From assembly GCA_025060615.1 (NCBI GenBank), contig JANXBS010000025.1:1-49124 (forward strand): a DNA stretch of 49,124 nt, in the 5' to 3' direction. The DNA comes from Anaerolineae bacterium (GTDB lineage Bacteria; Chloroflexota; Anaerolineae; DUEN01). Positions 22,131-31,472 of this stretch are shown one piece after another. The notes below the pieces were generated by a model. That model ran no database searches. It was given only the letters and a program-made list of their open reading frames with translations, and was not told the origin of the DNA. Both the position numbers and the translations under genes were made by a program. The stretch's first letter is position 1; each line of letters starts with the position of its first letter.

Positions 22131-24059
22131 TTATTGTGTCGGCGTGGCCATCAACGCCGCTACTGATGGGAACTGCATCAGATCGGTGTGCGGCAAGAAC
22201 AAGGCAGAGGTGAACTGGTCGTAGAACCGATTATCCGCTGAAAGCTCCACGTACGTCAGCTTGTGGGCGATCTCCACCAGCCGCTGTCGTACATCCCGCC
22301 GCAGCAAGGCCATATACGCGCCCATAACGCTGGTGTTCCCCAGGAAGTGGAAGCGATCCCACGGGAGATCAGGCAGCATGCCAATTTGGATCGCCTTCTC
22401 CACGTTGATATATTGACCGAACGCGCCGCCGATCAGCATCCGATCCACATCCTGGAGGTTCACCCCGACGGACTCGCACAATACAGAGAACCCGGCATAG
22501 ATGGCGGCCTTGGCGCGGATCAGGTTGTCAATGTCCACCTTAGTGAGTACGATGTCGCGGCCATGCGCTGTTTCCTCGGCCCAGGCCACCACATACTCTG
22601 GGCCGTGTGCTCCTTCGCGCACGCGCGGTGTGCCTAGATCGAGGCGCAGGTTCCCACCTTTGTCTAGCACACCTGTGATGAATAGCTCCGCTAATAGCGA
22701 GATCAGCCCAGATCCGCAGATTCCGCGCGGTTTACCTCCGCCGATGACCCGATAGGTGGGCTCGTAAGTCTGGCTGGAGATCCAAACCTCCTCGATCGCC
22801 CCTTCCGTGGCCCGCATGCCATGTTCCACGCCCGCCCCCTCGAAGGCAGGACCGGCGGAACAAGCACACGTCAGCATCCAGTCGCCAGTGCCTAAGACCG
22901 TCTCGCCGTTGGTGCCAACGTCGATAAAGAGCGTTAGCCCTTCTTGGGCATCGAGGCTAATGCTGAGCACACCGGCCGTGATGTCGGCCCCCACATAGCT
23001 GGCCACGCCGGGGAGGCAATCCACAGTGCCAGTGGGACAGATGTTCAGCCCCACTTCGGCCGCGCACAGGGTCGGCCAGTCGTTGACGATGGGGATGTAG
23101 GGCGTCAGCCGGATTGGCTCCGGTGGCACGCCCAGGAACAGATGCATCATTGTCGTATTGCCAGCCACTGTAGCTTTATGGATGTGCTCTGGCCGGATGC
23201 GCCGATACTGAGCTACGGTCGCAATGAGCGGATTGATGGTGTCCAGGGCCATTTGCCGCAGCTCAGCTAAGCCATTTCCTTTCGAGGCATAGATGATGCG
23301 GGAGATGATGTCCTCGCCGCGGGCGATCTGGCCGTTGTATTCGGCTGCTTGCGCCACCACTTGTCCGCTGAGCAGATCCACCAGGTACACTGTGACCGTG
23401 GTCGTGCCGATGTCAATGGCCAGCCCCCAGCTCTCCCCGCTTTGATCGCCGGGAAGGAGATCCACCAGGCGTGGCGGGCCATTCGGCCGATCCCACGTAT
23501 CCAGTTCAACCACGGCGGTCACAGCCCAATTGGCCGCGCGGAGCGTAGTCCCCAGCCGTTGCAGCGTCGGTAGCTCAGCGACGAGCCCACGCAGGCCGTA
23601 TTGCCGCGCCAGCTCGCGCCGTAACCGCGCCCAGTCGTCCGTCTGATCATCCAAAGTAGGCAAGGGAAGCTGCACAAAATAACGATGGATCGTCTGATGC
23701 TCACGCCAGTGATAGGGGAACGGTACCACCACGCGACGAGCGGCCTTCTCCGTGGTCAGCCGCCGGACGATTCGCTCCTGTGGCGGGATTTCGATAGTAG
23801 TATCGCCCTCGATCACGCTCTGGCAAGCGAGTGCGTAGCCAGCGGCCAAATCATTCGGTGAGAGACGCAAGGTCACCCGTCGGCGCACTGCGGCCATGCC
23901 ATCCCGCACAAGCACTGCGCACCGCCCACATCGTCCCTGTCCGCCGCAGGGTATATTCAGATCAAGCCCAGCTTGGCGCGCCGCCTCGATGACCAGCGTC
24001 CCCGTGGGGACCTGCACAATGGCATCCGCCGGCAGAAAACGAACGGAATGCAAGGTCAT
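22131..24059 (-). CDS. acsV: RACo, reductive activator of the corrinoid Fe-S protein
   Basis: 642 aa. The N-terminal ferredoxin-like domain has a [2Fe-2S] motif (C38, C44, C47, C79); a linker and middle domain follow; the C-terminal part is the ASKHA-type ATPase (LAIDIGTTTVTVYLVD, VAGNTTMMHLFLG, LFIDVGTNGE, ICGSGLISLLAE, LIGGAFGQYI). The enzyme uses ATP to reduce Co(II) of AcsCD back to Co(I) after accidental oxidation. The size matches bacterial RACo. It lies 35 nt after acsC, its target, and before cooC. Confidence 0.93.
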   Translation of the reverse strand: MTLHSVRFLPADAIVQVPTGTLVIEAARQAGLDLNIPCGGQGRCGRCAVLVRDGMAAVRRRVTLRLSPNDLAAGYALACQSVIEGDTTIEIPPQERIVRRLTTEKAARRVVVPFPYHWREHQTIHRYFVQLPLPTLDDQTDDWARLRRELARQYGLRGLVAELPTLQRLGTTLRAANWAVTAVVELDTWDRPNGPPRLVDLLPGDQSGESWGLAIDIGTTTVTVYLVDLLSGQVVAQAAEYNGQIARGEDIISRIIYASKGNGLAELRQMALDTINPLIATVAQYRRIRPEHIHKATVAGNTTMMHLFLGVPPEPIRLTPYIPIVNDWPTLCAAEVGLNICPTGTVDCLPGVASYVGADITAGVLSISLDAQEGLTLFIDVGTNGETVLGTGDWMLTCACSAGPAFEGAGVEHGMRATEGAIEEVWISSQTYEPTYRVIGGGKPRGICGSGLISLLAELFITGVLDKGGNLRLDLGTPRVREGAHGPEYVVAWAEETAHGRDIVLTKVDIDNLIRAKAAIYAGFSVLCESVGVNLQDVDRMLIGGAFGQYINVEKAIQIGMLPDLPWDRFHFLGNTSVMGAYMALLRRDVRQRLVEIAHKLTYVELSADNRFYDQFTSALFLPHTDLMQFPSVAALMATPTQ

Positions 24060-24094
24060 AACTCACCTGAAGCCGCTCAAACCGCCTAGGAGGC

Positions 24095-25444
24095 TCAGTT
24101 AGGCGACCACAACTTGAGGAATCCCGGCAGGTCCACCGCCTCACGCGGTCCCACTAGGATCTGCCAGCCCGGCAGCTCCTCCTCCAGCTCGCCCAGCAAT
24201 ACCGCCACATGCCCGGGGATGATGAGCTTGCGGTGCTGAATCCTGGACTCGATGTTCGTTCCCTTGACCGTCTTGGCGATTTTATCGGCATCGAATTTGC
24301 CAGCGGCCCAGGCGGTAAGCACGCTCATCCCCTCGGCATCGGCCACCAGCAACCAGCCCGGATGGCCGCTAGATTCCACCTCGTTGGCGACAGCGAAGTA
24401 GGTGATGGAGAAGTTGGTGGTGATCATGACCGGGGCATCGGGACCGGGGTTGTTGATCTCGTAGATGCCCGGCTCCACTTGGATCGGCTTCTGCGGGTCG
24501 GTGAAGATGTTCTGCCGCCACACTAGTAGTCCATAGGCCGACGCAGGGGTGAAGTGGTCGAGCACAATAAAGCCGGCATACTTGGCGATGTGCTGCGCCG
24601 CTAGCAGCGGCTCTTCTCCCGGCTCACTGACCCCCTCGCCGGGGAAGGCAAGGATTGGATAGCCCAACGCTCGCACATTCTGCTTGAGTGAGAGCCGGCG
24701 GATCTGGGTGAACGTCGTCAGCGTCCCCAGCGGATCGCGTGGCCCGGGATCCAGGACCAAATCCTCCAGTCCCATCGCTTTGATTTGGGTGGTGAGGTTA
24801 GCCAGGGCCGAGAGATCGCCATCACCTCGCACAGCCAAGGAGGCCCCGTGAGCTTTGGCGAGCGCGGCCAGCGGCTGCCAGTTGTTCGCCGTCACACCCC
24901 ACAGGAGCGGGCGGGTGCCAGCGGCTGCCTTCAGCCCTGCCTCGGCCATGTCGGGCTGGGGAGCCAATAGAATGAGCGGCCGACCTGCCCCCAGCGCCTG
25001 TTGGACCGCGGCGGCATAGGTCGCCGGGTCGCCGGATGCTGCCTCCACAGCCAGCCCGTCCAGTGTGAGAGATAGCCCAACATAGTCCACCGCGTACTCT
25101 CGCACTTGCTGGACCCTCTGTCTGATCTCCTCAGGCGATTGAGTGTCTCGCACTCGCACGAAGAGGCCAGGTTTGTGATAGAAGGTCTTCTCGTGCCGGA
25201 AGAGCACCGTTTCGTTGCCCGCCTCAACCTTGTAGCCGTCACTGCTCAAAGTGATCAGGCGGATCGGAGGGGCTGAGGCCTCCTCGAGCTGTGCCTTCGC
25301 CTCTTCGCTGACATAGGGGCAGGCGCTCAGCTCCGCCTGCTTGGCGGCCAGCTTCATGGCGAAGGCCATGCAAGTCGGAAACCCACACTCTTTGCAGTTA
25401 GTTTTGGGCAGCAGCTTATAAATCTGCAGGCCAGTCAACGCCAT
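24095..25444 (-). CDS. acsC: Corrinoid Fe-S protein large (gamma) subunit
   Basis: 449 aa. The N-terminal [4Fe-4S] domain has C17, C20, C25 and C42 (NCKECGFPTC...CPY); then the TIM barrel (VGLSLTLDGLAVEAAS, LVLDPGPRDPLGTL) and the C-terminal B12-binding region (TTNFSITYFAVANEVES). With AcsD it carries the methyl group from AcsE to AcsB. The ATG at 25444 has a CGGAGG site. A small NifU-like gene separates it from acsD, an unusual arrangement. Confidence 0.95.
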   Translation of the reverse strand: MALTGLQIYKLLPKTNCKECGFPTCMAFAMKLAAKQAELSACPYVSEEAKAQLEEASAPPIRLITLSSDGYKVEAGNETVLFRHEKTFYHKPGLFVRVRDTQSPEEIRQRVQQVREYAVDYVGLSLTLDGLAVEAASGDPATYAAAVQQALGAGRPLILLAPQPDMAEAGLKAAAGTRPLLWGVTANNWQPLAALAKAHGASLAVRGDGDLSALANLTTQIKAMGLEDLVLDPGPRDPLGTLTTFTQIRRLSLKQNVRALGYPILAFPGEGVSEPGEEPLLAAQHIAKYAGFIVLDHFTPASAYGLLVWRQNIFTDPQKPIQVEPGIYEINNPGPDAPVMITTNFSITYFAVANEVESSGHPGWLLVADAEGMSVLTAWAAGKFDADKIAKTVKGTNIESRIQHRKLIIPGHVAVLLGELEEELPGWQILVGPREAVDLPGFLKLWSPN

Positions 25445-25472
25445 GATGACCTCCGTGTCCGATGCGCCAAAC

Positions 25473-25715
25473 TTACATTGCGACGACGCGTCTCACTTCC
25501 GGGAAGTAGTGCTGGACCGTCTTCTCGATGCCCAGCGTGAGCGTGGCTTGCATATATGGACAGCCGAGACAATGGCCGCCTAACTTCACGCGCACCTCTC
25601 CGTCCTCGTAGCTCACCAGCTCCACCGATCCCCCGTGATAGGCCATCAGATACCGGCTGATCTGCTCGATCAACTCTTCCAGGGTAAGCTCGACCGGCTG
25701 TTCCGCTTCGCTCAT
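25473..25715 (-). CDS. Small NifU-like Fe-S scaffold
   Basis: 80 aa comprising a single NifU C-terminal-type domain with the CxxC signature GGHCLGCPYMQATL (C49, C52) preceded by a strand pair (VELVSYEDGEVRVKLGG). Such Nfu domains hold a [4Fe-4S] cluster between two protomers and deliver it to apoproteins. It sits exactly between acsD and acsC with 14-28 nt gaps, in an operon rich in Fe-S enzymes, so it may load clusters into the corrinoid Fe-S protein or CODH. That target is inference. The site AAAAGGAG supports the start. Confidence 0.85.
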   Translation of the reverse strand: MSEAEQPVELTLEELIEQISRYLMAYHGGSVELVSYEDGEVRVKLGGHCLGCPYMQATLTLGIEKTVQHYFPEVRRVVAM

Positions 25716-25729
25716 CGGAATGTCTCCTT

Positions 25730-26716
25730 TTAACCTGGAACCAGCTCGCGCACCATAAGCCGATCAATCATCTGGTGGACGCGCCGTACCGCTTCCGGGT
25801 GACGCATCACCAGCACATCCGCCCCCGCGTGTACTAGGTTAACAGCGGTCAACGATTCCCACAGGATGCCGCGCTCCTCCCAATCGCCCCAGGTGGCCGG
25901 CACCCCATCACCCACGCGAGCCTCCTTGGATCGCCATGCCTCCTCGCCCGGCGTGACCAGCATCGGTGATTGGGTCATGACATCGCCCTGGAGCGCGGCC
26001 AGGCGCAGCCGTTCCATAACCGAGTACCCGTACTCGATGCCGTATCCCAGCGCGCCCGTGGTTGGGTCCATGAGGATGCGGTCGAGTGGCAGTCCCATGT
26101 CGTGGATAAGGATCACCAACTGCTTGGCCAGGTTGACATCCATTGGGGTGCGGGAATCCACTAAGTGGCCGTGAGCCAACGCCGCCGCCACGATGGTGCG
26201 GTAGTTCTTTTCCTCACACACGCCCAGCACCAGGCGCTCTCCCTTGGCCTCCTCAGCGACAGCCACCAGCATTTCGTTATCCAGGTCCGCCTGGCCCGGG
26301 CCAAACACCAGCAAGGGCAGCCCGGTGGCCTCTAGCACACACCGCACGGCCTTACGCGCTGCCGCCGCCGGCGATGTTGAACCGTTACCACTCACGGGCA
26401 CGGTCAAACGTAGTAGGATCAGGTCGGCACCACGCGCTTCGGCCGCTTGCGCCCAAGTGGCCGGATCGTTTATCACCTCACCCCAGGCGTCTAGCAACGG
26501 TGCCGGCCAGTCGGTGGGCCGACGATCCTGGATCTCGATGGCGATGCGCGGTGGGTTTGGGATTTCCCCCTCGAAGTGTAAGAAAGGCAATGTGGACTCG
26601 CCACCCACAGTGACAGTGTGACTCCGTGAGCCGCCCTCAGCACGCGTGGCACCTAGGGTAACGGTGCGCACCCGTCCCGTCCATTTCTCCTTCGAGATGG
26701 ATATTTCTGGCATCAT
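25730..26716 (-). CDS. acsD: Corrinoid Fe-S protein small (delta) subunit
   Basis: 328 aa, TIM-barrel partner of AcsC (CdhD family). Features: N-terminal strands with TVTVGGESTLPFLHFEG, AIEIQDRRPTDWPAPL, and barrel motifs LVLGVCEEKNY, ILMDPTTGALGYGIEYGYSVMERLR. It directly follows acsB and shares its transcript. Two ATGs lie side by side at 26716 and 26713; the AGGAGG site fits either. Confidence 0.93.
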   Translation of the reverse strand: MMPEISISKEKWTGRVRTVTLGATRAEGGSRSHTVTVGGESTLPFLHFEGEIPNPPRIAIEIQDRRPTDWPAPLLDAWGEVINDPATWAQAAEARGADLILLRLTVPVSGNGSTSPAAAARKAVRCVLEATGLPLLVFGPGQADLDNEMLVAVAEEAKGERLVLGVCEEKNYRTIVAAALAHGHLVDSRTPMDVNLAKQLVILIHDMGLPLDRILMDPTTGALGYGIEYGYSVMERLRLAALQGDVMTQSPMLVTPGEEAWRSKEARVGDGVPATWGDWEERGILWESLTAVNLVHAGADVLVMRHPEAVRRVHQMIDRLMVRELVPG

Positions 26717-26762
26717 GCCCTCCTGAAATCCGTCATGCGTGACGCATAAAGGCCGTTGCGCG

Positions 26763-29045
26763 TCAGAGCAGCGGTGGCATAGTCAACGCCGGGTGATCGT
26801 GTTCTTCCAACCAAGCCAATAGCTCCTCGACGGTCGTCGCCACCCGCTCATCCGCGATGCGATCTATCAGGTCGGGGATGCCCTCCCGTTCGGCCACGGC
26901 TTTGAGCTCCTCGGCCATCGTCTCTTTGAGGATGGACGACATCCACACGATCCTTTTGAAGCCGCCATCGGCCGAGATAAACTTCTTGCTGGTCAGATAG
27001 TACTTGCCGATGCCCATCACGCCAGGGGTTTGCAGGCCGCCTCCCGCCATACCAGCCAGCGTGGAGAAGGTCATGCCGGCGGGCGTCATGCTGGGATCCT
27101 CGCGGCTGACCACCATGAAGCCGTTGGCCTCGGGGATGATCATCATGATGCACTCGAAGCAGCCGCACGCGGTCATCGGATTCTCCATAATGGAATACAT
27201 GGCCACTTCCTGGACCTTCCCTTGGGAGAGCTTCCGAGCGACCTCATTCACGCCTGGCCAATACCCTTTAACCGGATCAATAGGAGCCCCCTTGAGGATC
27301 GGCTGGTTGGGACCAGTAGGATTGATCTCGTGGGAAGCGCGGCAGTCGAGCCAGTTATAAGCGCCGCACAATCCTAGCCGCTCTGGCGAGATAATACAGA
27401 CGTGAGTAGGTGCGAAGCTCTGACACAAGGTACAGGTATAGAACGTATCCACGCTCTCGTCCGTCATGTTGGCCAGGCGGATGTTACGCTCGTGGTAGGC
27501 CTGGCGCGCCCGCTCTAGCCATTCCTGGATCGCCTTAGGATCGGTGTAAATGGTCACCTGCACCTTATCCACGATGGCGCCGAAGTCGGCGTGGAAGCGG
27601 GCGTGTAGGATATCGCCGAAGTGCCGCAGCGTAAACCCCTTCTCAGCGGCCGCCTTGCTAATGCGGATCCAGGCGATGTCGCGCTGGCCGATGTGCTGGA
27701 CGCCCGAGGCGCCGTTGATGAAGTAGTGGATCTGCCGCTCCAAGACGGGCTCGAAGTCCTTCTGCATCTTGCGGCCGGCCACCTTTACCACGATCCCCAT
27801 GTCCATCGAGCCTTCCATCGGGACGTGGCTGAAGTCGGGGCCGACCACCTCGATCTTGCCATCTTCTACTTCGTCCCAATCGGCCATGTATAGGTATTCA
27901 AAGGCGCGCGAGTTCTTGCCGCCAAACTCGACCCGCATGTCCTTGCGGCGCACGACCTCGCCCTCAAAGGCGGAGCCGTAGGGGACAGGGATGGGGATCT
28001 CGGTGATCTTTACCTTGACGCCGCGCACCTCGATGGCGCGCTGGACCAGTTTAGCTGCTTTCTCCTCATCCGTCGGCGCATCGATTTCGTTCCACGGCAT
28101 TGAGATGACGTGCTCGTAGCGGGTGACGCCGGTGGGCAAAATCTGCGGGATGACTGTGTCGGCAATGACGGGGAAGCCGTAAGAGATGGCCCCGGCTGCC
28201 GCGGCGTACTTGAGGTCGTCCACTTCGCCCAGCGCCAAGACGAAGGCAAACACCCGGTATTTGTTGTAGAGCAGGATCTCCCGCCACTGGCCTGGCTTCA
28301 TGCCGCCGAAGGTGAGCGCCGACCGCGTGGCAAAACCTAACGCATAGATGGCGGAGATGGTGTCGCGTCCGAACGGCACGATATATGTATCGTACCCCAT
28401 CTCCACCCCTTCCTCATGCAATTGGTCGATGATGGAACGCCCGTTGACATTGCCGCTCAGGAAGATCAGGATGTTCCGCCGCTGCAGCTCGCGCACGATG
28501 GCTACAGCTGCTCGATTGGTGCGCGCCGCCCCTACGATGGCAGCGAAGCCTGGCATGCGGCCATCCACCAACTGGATACCCCAGGAGCGCAGTTGGATGT
28601 CGTCAATAGGGCCGTTCAGGTGGCCATCCCCGGCGGCGCGCTCAAACTCCGGGCTGGTGAAAGAGGTGCCACCAGCCAGGCGCAGGCCTGGATACGGCTC
28701 GGGCTGCTCTCCCAATGCGAAGCGAATGCCCTCAATGGCCTCCGCAGCTAAGAGGGTCGCCATGCCACAGTCCAGCGTCTCCCCCAAATATGGAGTCCAC
28801 AAGTTCTCCTCAGGCACCGGGTGCAGAAGGTTCTTAGCGTGTTCCAGTACTGGTACTAAGTCCTCCAGCTTGGTGACCTGAATGCCCAGCATGCCGTAGA
28901 TGACCGGCAAGTAATAGGCCGTATTCGGGAACGCGACATGGGCCTTAGGCCCTTTCTCGGCCATTGCCTTCTTTAAGAGCGCCTCTGCCTCGGCGACAAT
29001 TCCGTTGGCGCCGCGAATGGCGCGCGTGGCAATGTATCGAGACAT
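26763..29045 (-). CDS. acsB: CO-methylating acetyl-CoA synthase
   Basis: 760 aa, bacterial type with the N-terminal CODH-contacting domain (archaeal CdhC lacks it). The A-cluster ligands are visible: C538, C541, C550 and C560 for the [4Fe-4S] part (CTLCQSFAPTHVC ... LCGAYN) and C627/C629 for the distal Ni (ACGCFEC). The spacing +3, +9, +10, +67, +2 equals that of Moorella C506-C597. The enzyme joins CO, the AcsCD methyl group and CoA to acetyl-CoA. It is 13 nt downstream of cooS, its partner, with a CCGGAGGGG site. Confidence 0.97.
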   Translation of the reverse strand: MSRYIATRAIRGANGIVAEAEALLKKAMAEKGPKAHVAFPNTAYYLPVIYGMLGIQVTKLEDLVPVLEHAKNLLHPVPEENLWTPYLGETLDCGMATLLAAEAIEGIRFALGEQPEPYPGLRLAGGTSFTSPEFERAAGDGHLNGPIDDIQLRSWGIQLVDGRMPGFAAIVGAARTNRAAVAIVRELQRRNILIFLSGNVNGRSIIDQLHEEGVEMGYDTYIVPFGRDTISAIYALGFATRSALTFGGMKPGQWREILLYNKYRVFAFVLALGEVDDLKYAAAAGAISYGFPVIADTVIPQILPTGVTRYEHVISMPWNEIDAPTDEEKAAKLVQRAIEVRGVKVKITEIPIPVPYGSAFEGEVVRRKDMRVEFGGKNSRAFEYLYMADWDEVEDGKIEVVGPDFSHVPMEGSMDMGIVVKVAGRKMQKDFEPVLERQIHYFINGASGVQHIGQRDIAWIRISKAAAEKGFTLRHFGDILHARFHADFGAIVDKVQVTIYTDPKAIQEWLERARQAYHERNIRLANMTDESVDTFYTCTLCQSFAPTHVCIISPERLGLCGAYNWLDCRASHEINPTGPNQPILKGAPIDPVKGYWPGVNEVARKLSQGKVQEVAMYSIMENPMTACGCFECIMMIIPEANGFMVVSREDPSMTPAGMTFSTLAGMAGGGLQTPGVMGIGKYYLTSKKFISADGGFKRIVWMSSILKETMAEELKAVAEREGIPDLIDRIADERVATTVEELLAWLEEHDHPALTMPPLL

Positions 29046-29058
29046 CTTCCCCTCCGGC

Positions 29059-31056
29059 TTAATTCACAGACATCCCATAGATGGCTTCCAACCGCGCCTC
29101 CAACGGGAGGGCCAGGATCTCCTGTATGCGCCAATCGCCGCTCTTGCCCCACTTGGACGGGTCATACTTGGCCAGGCCGAGAGCTGCCCGCTTCTGGTCG
29201 ATGTGAGCCAACGCTCGGCGGACGATCTCCTCAGCATCCGGGATGAACTCGAGCTTGCCCCCCACCTTTTTCTCCCAGCCCTCGCTGATGAGGCGTGTCA
29301 CCTCTGCGCTGCCACGCACCGGCCCCTCACCGCCCATGATCACATAAGCTCCAGAGGCGACGCAGTACGTAGCGATAGCTAGCGCCTTCTCGCTCATCCA
29401 CTCCGGCGCCATGCCGACCGCCGGGATATCCGCGATGTCCTCGCCCAACCCCGTCTCGGTCGCCATCTGCGAGAGCACCGTCAAGATACGAGAGTTGTCC
29501 ACACAAGCGCCTAGGTGAAGCACGGGCGGTATCCCCACGGCCTCACATACCTCTCGCAGACCAGGACCGGCCAGCTCCAGTGCCGCCTCTGGCCTCATAA
29601 ACCCAGCCTTAGCCCCGGCAATGGCTCCGCAACCTGTCTCCACCACCAGGACGTCGTTCTTGAGAAACTCGCTGACCACATAGCGATGGAGCTCGTCGTG
29701 ACAGACGCGGGCATTATTACACCCAATATTGGCTACCACACCTCGGATACGTCCGGCGATGATGGCATCGTTCAGCGGACGGAACGAGCCGCGGTAGAAA
29801 CCACCTAGGGCATAGCCAATGTATTCATGCGAGAAGCCAGGCACCAGCGGCGTGCGCGCTTCAGGGATGAACACTCCATCTCTCAGCGGGAAGCGATCAA
29901 TAGCCCGGCGGATGATCTCTTTAGCGATCTCCAAGGCCCGCCGTTCGTCGAACTCGATGTGCGTAGCCCCTACAATCTTAGCCTTGCGCGAGGTGGTGAT
30001 GATCTCCGTGTGGAAACGGCTGGCTATCGGCACCAATCCTTGCATGATACATTGGACGTCTACCACCATTGCTTCCACTGCGCCAGTGAGGATGGCCAGC
30101 TCCTGCTGAAGGAAGTTGCCGGCCAAGGGCACCCCCTGGCGCATGAGCGCCTCGTTGGCGGTACAACAGATGCCAGCCAGGTTGATACCGGTGGCTCCTT
30201 TGCTCCGGGCGTACTCAATTAACTCAGGGTCCTGCGCTGCGGCGACGATCATTTCTGAGAGGGTGGGCTCATGGCCATGGATGATGATGTTCACCATGTC
30301 CTCTTCCAACACCCCGAGGTTAGCTTCGGACAGTACAGGGGCCGGGGTGCCGAAGAGAATATCCGTCAGGTCAGTAGCGAGCATAGACCCACCCCAGCCA
30401 TCGGCCAGGGCACATCGCATCGCCTGATCCAAGAGATGTTCTGGGTCTTGATCGTTACCGATGTTGGTGCGATGCAGTAGCTCGACCACTTCCCGATCAA
30501 TGGCGCGAGGAGCAATATGCAGGTCCCGCCAGATCTTCTGGCGCTTCGCTGGGGCGCGCTTCAAGTACAGGAGTTCCCCATGCGTCCTGCCGAACTCTCC
30601 CAAAGCAGCTAACGCCACATCGCGAGCGATGTCCCGGATGGGGCGTCCATCCACCGGTACACCCAGATATCCTGCCACTTCCTTCAGCTTGAAGGGATCA
30701 CGGATTCGATAATCCGACGCTTGCCCCTCGGCAGCCTCCAGCAAGGTAAAGGCCAGATCGCGGCCATGATCCGAGTGAGCAGCTGCTCCGGCAGCTACTG
30801 CTCGCGCGAAGTTACGGGCCACTACCGTATCTACCGTCGCCCCGCAAACCCCGCGCTCCGCCTTACCCACCAATCGGCAAGGCCCCATGGCGCAGTGACG
30901 GCAACAAAGCCCCTCTACACCGATGGGACAGGGGGCCAGCTCCTCGGCCCGTGCAAAGCACGTCTCCATATTCAATTGGAGCGCCCGTTCCAAAAGCGCC
31001 ACGACAGCAGCATCCCGGCTCAGTTCTTCCGGCGTTCGTCCTTTCTTTTTTGCCAT
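29059..31056 (-). CDS. acsA: Ni-Fe carbon monoxide dehydrogenase catalytic subunit
   Basis: 665 aa (CooS/AcsA family). Early Cys set: C33, C43, C51/C52, C55, C60, C71, covering the B- and D-cluster motifs (LCCRHCAMGPC). C-cluster motifs follow: HGHEPTLSEM with the proton-relay His, ICCTANE, IGCNNARVCHDEL, TGCGAIAGAKAGF and HLGACVDNSRIL. It reduces CO2 to CO and channels it to AcsB, encoded next. The gene is preceded by a small HMA-like protein, and two CooC ATPases in the same cluster can load its nickel. Confidence 0.96.
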   Translation of the reverse strand: MAKKKGRTPEELSRDAAVVALLERALQLNMETCFARAEELAPCPIGVEGLCCRHCAMGPCRLVGKAERGVCGATVDTVVARNFARAVAAGAAAHSDHGRDLAFTLLEAAEGQASDYRIRDPFKLKEVAGYLGVPVDGRPIRDIARDVALAALGEFGRTHGELLYLKRAPAKRQKIWRDLHIAPRAIDREVVELLHRTNIGNDQDPEHLLDQAMRCALADGWGGSMLATDLTDILFGTPAPVLSEANLGVLEEDMVNIIIHGHEPTLSEMIVAAAQDPELIEYARSKGATGINLAGICCTANEALMRQGVPLAGNFLQQELAILTGAVEAMVVDVQCIMQGLVPIASRFHTEIITTSRKAKIVGATHIEFDERRALEIAKEIIRRAIDRFPLRDGVFIPEARTPLVPGFSHEYIGYALGGFYRGSFRPLNDAIIAGRIRGVVANIGCNNARVCHDELHRYVVSEFLKNDVLVVETGCGAIAGAKAGFMRPEAALELAGPGLREVCEAVGIPPVLHLGACVDNSRILTVLSQMATETGLGEDIADIPAVGMAPEWMSEKALAIATYCVASGAYVIMGGEGPVRGSAEVTRLISEGWEKKVGGKLEFIPDAEEIVRRALAHIDQKRAALGLAKYDPSKWGKSGDWRIQEILALPLEARLEAIYGMSVN

Positions 31057-31075
31057 CGTTCCAACCTCCCAGACG

Positions 31076-31459
31076 CTAATATTTCCGGAACTCGCCCGAC
31101 ATCTCGATATCCACTTGATTGGTCTTAGTCACTCGCGCGCCCAGCACTTCCCATCTGGGATCTCGACGTATTCCGTCGTGCTGAACGAGAACGGGCACTT
31201 CCCCTGCTCCCACTGGATAGCCGGCCTCAGCCAACGCCTGCTCGATGGCCGCCTGGCTGATCTTCGAGGGATCAAAGGAGACCAGGACCTGCTTCCAGGC
31301 AGAACTGGCATACACGTCCTGCACTCCCTCCAGGCTCGTCAGGACGGCCCGGACTTTGAGCACGTGATGATCCGCCCACATGGCGGGCACATCAAGCACC
31401 ACCTTCTCCAAGTGATGATCACCGGAAATCGGCTGTATATCGAGCACGATTTGTTCCAT
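31076..31459 (-). CDS. HMA-fold protein without the metal-binding CxxC
   Basis: 127 aa behind a TAGGAGGTGAGG site, 20 nt before cooS. Residues about 19-85 have the heavy-metal-associated ferredoxin-like pattern (VVLDVPAM...VLKVRAVLTSLEGVQDV, KQVLVSFDPSKIS, AIEQALAEAGYPV). The canonical MxCxxC loop reads MWADHH (27-32), so both Cys are missing; His replaces the second, and DHH also occurs at 14-16. A C-terminal tail of about 40 residues (VPVLVQHDGIRRDPRWEVLG) is unassigned. It could bind Ni through His as a CODH accessory, or be a purely structural domain; neither is shown. Confidence 0.75.
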   Translation of the reverse strand: MEQIVLDIQPISGDHHLEKVVLDVPAMWADHHVLKVRAVLTSLEGVQDVYASSAWKQVLVSFDPSKISQAAIEQALAEAGYPVGAGEVPVLVQHDGIRRDPRWEVLGARVTKTNQVDIEMSGEFRKY

Positions 31460-31472
31460 CTGTCCTCACCTC

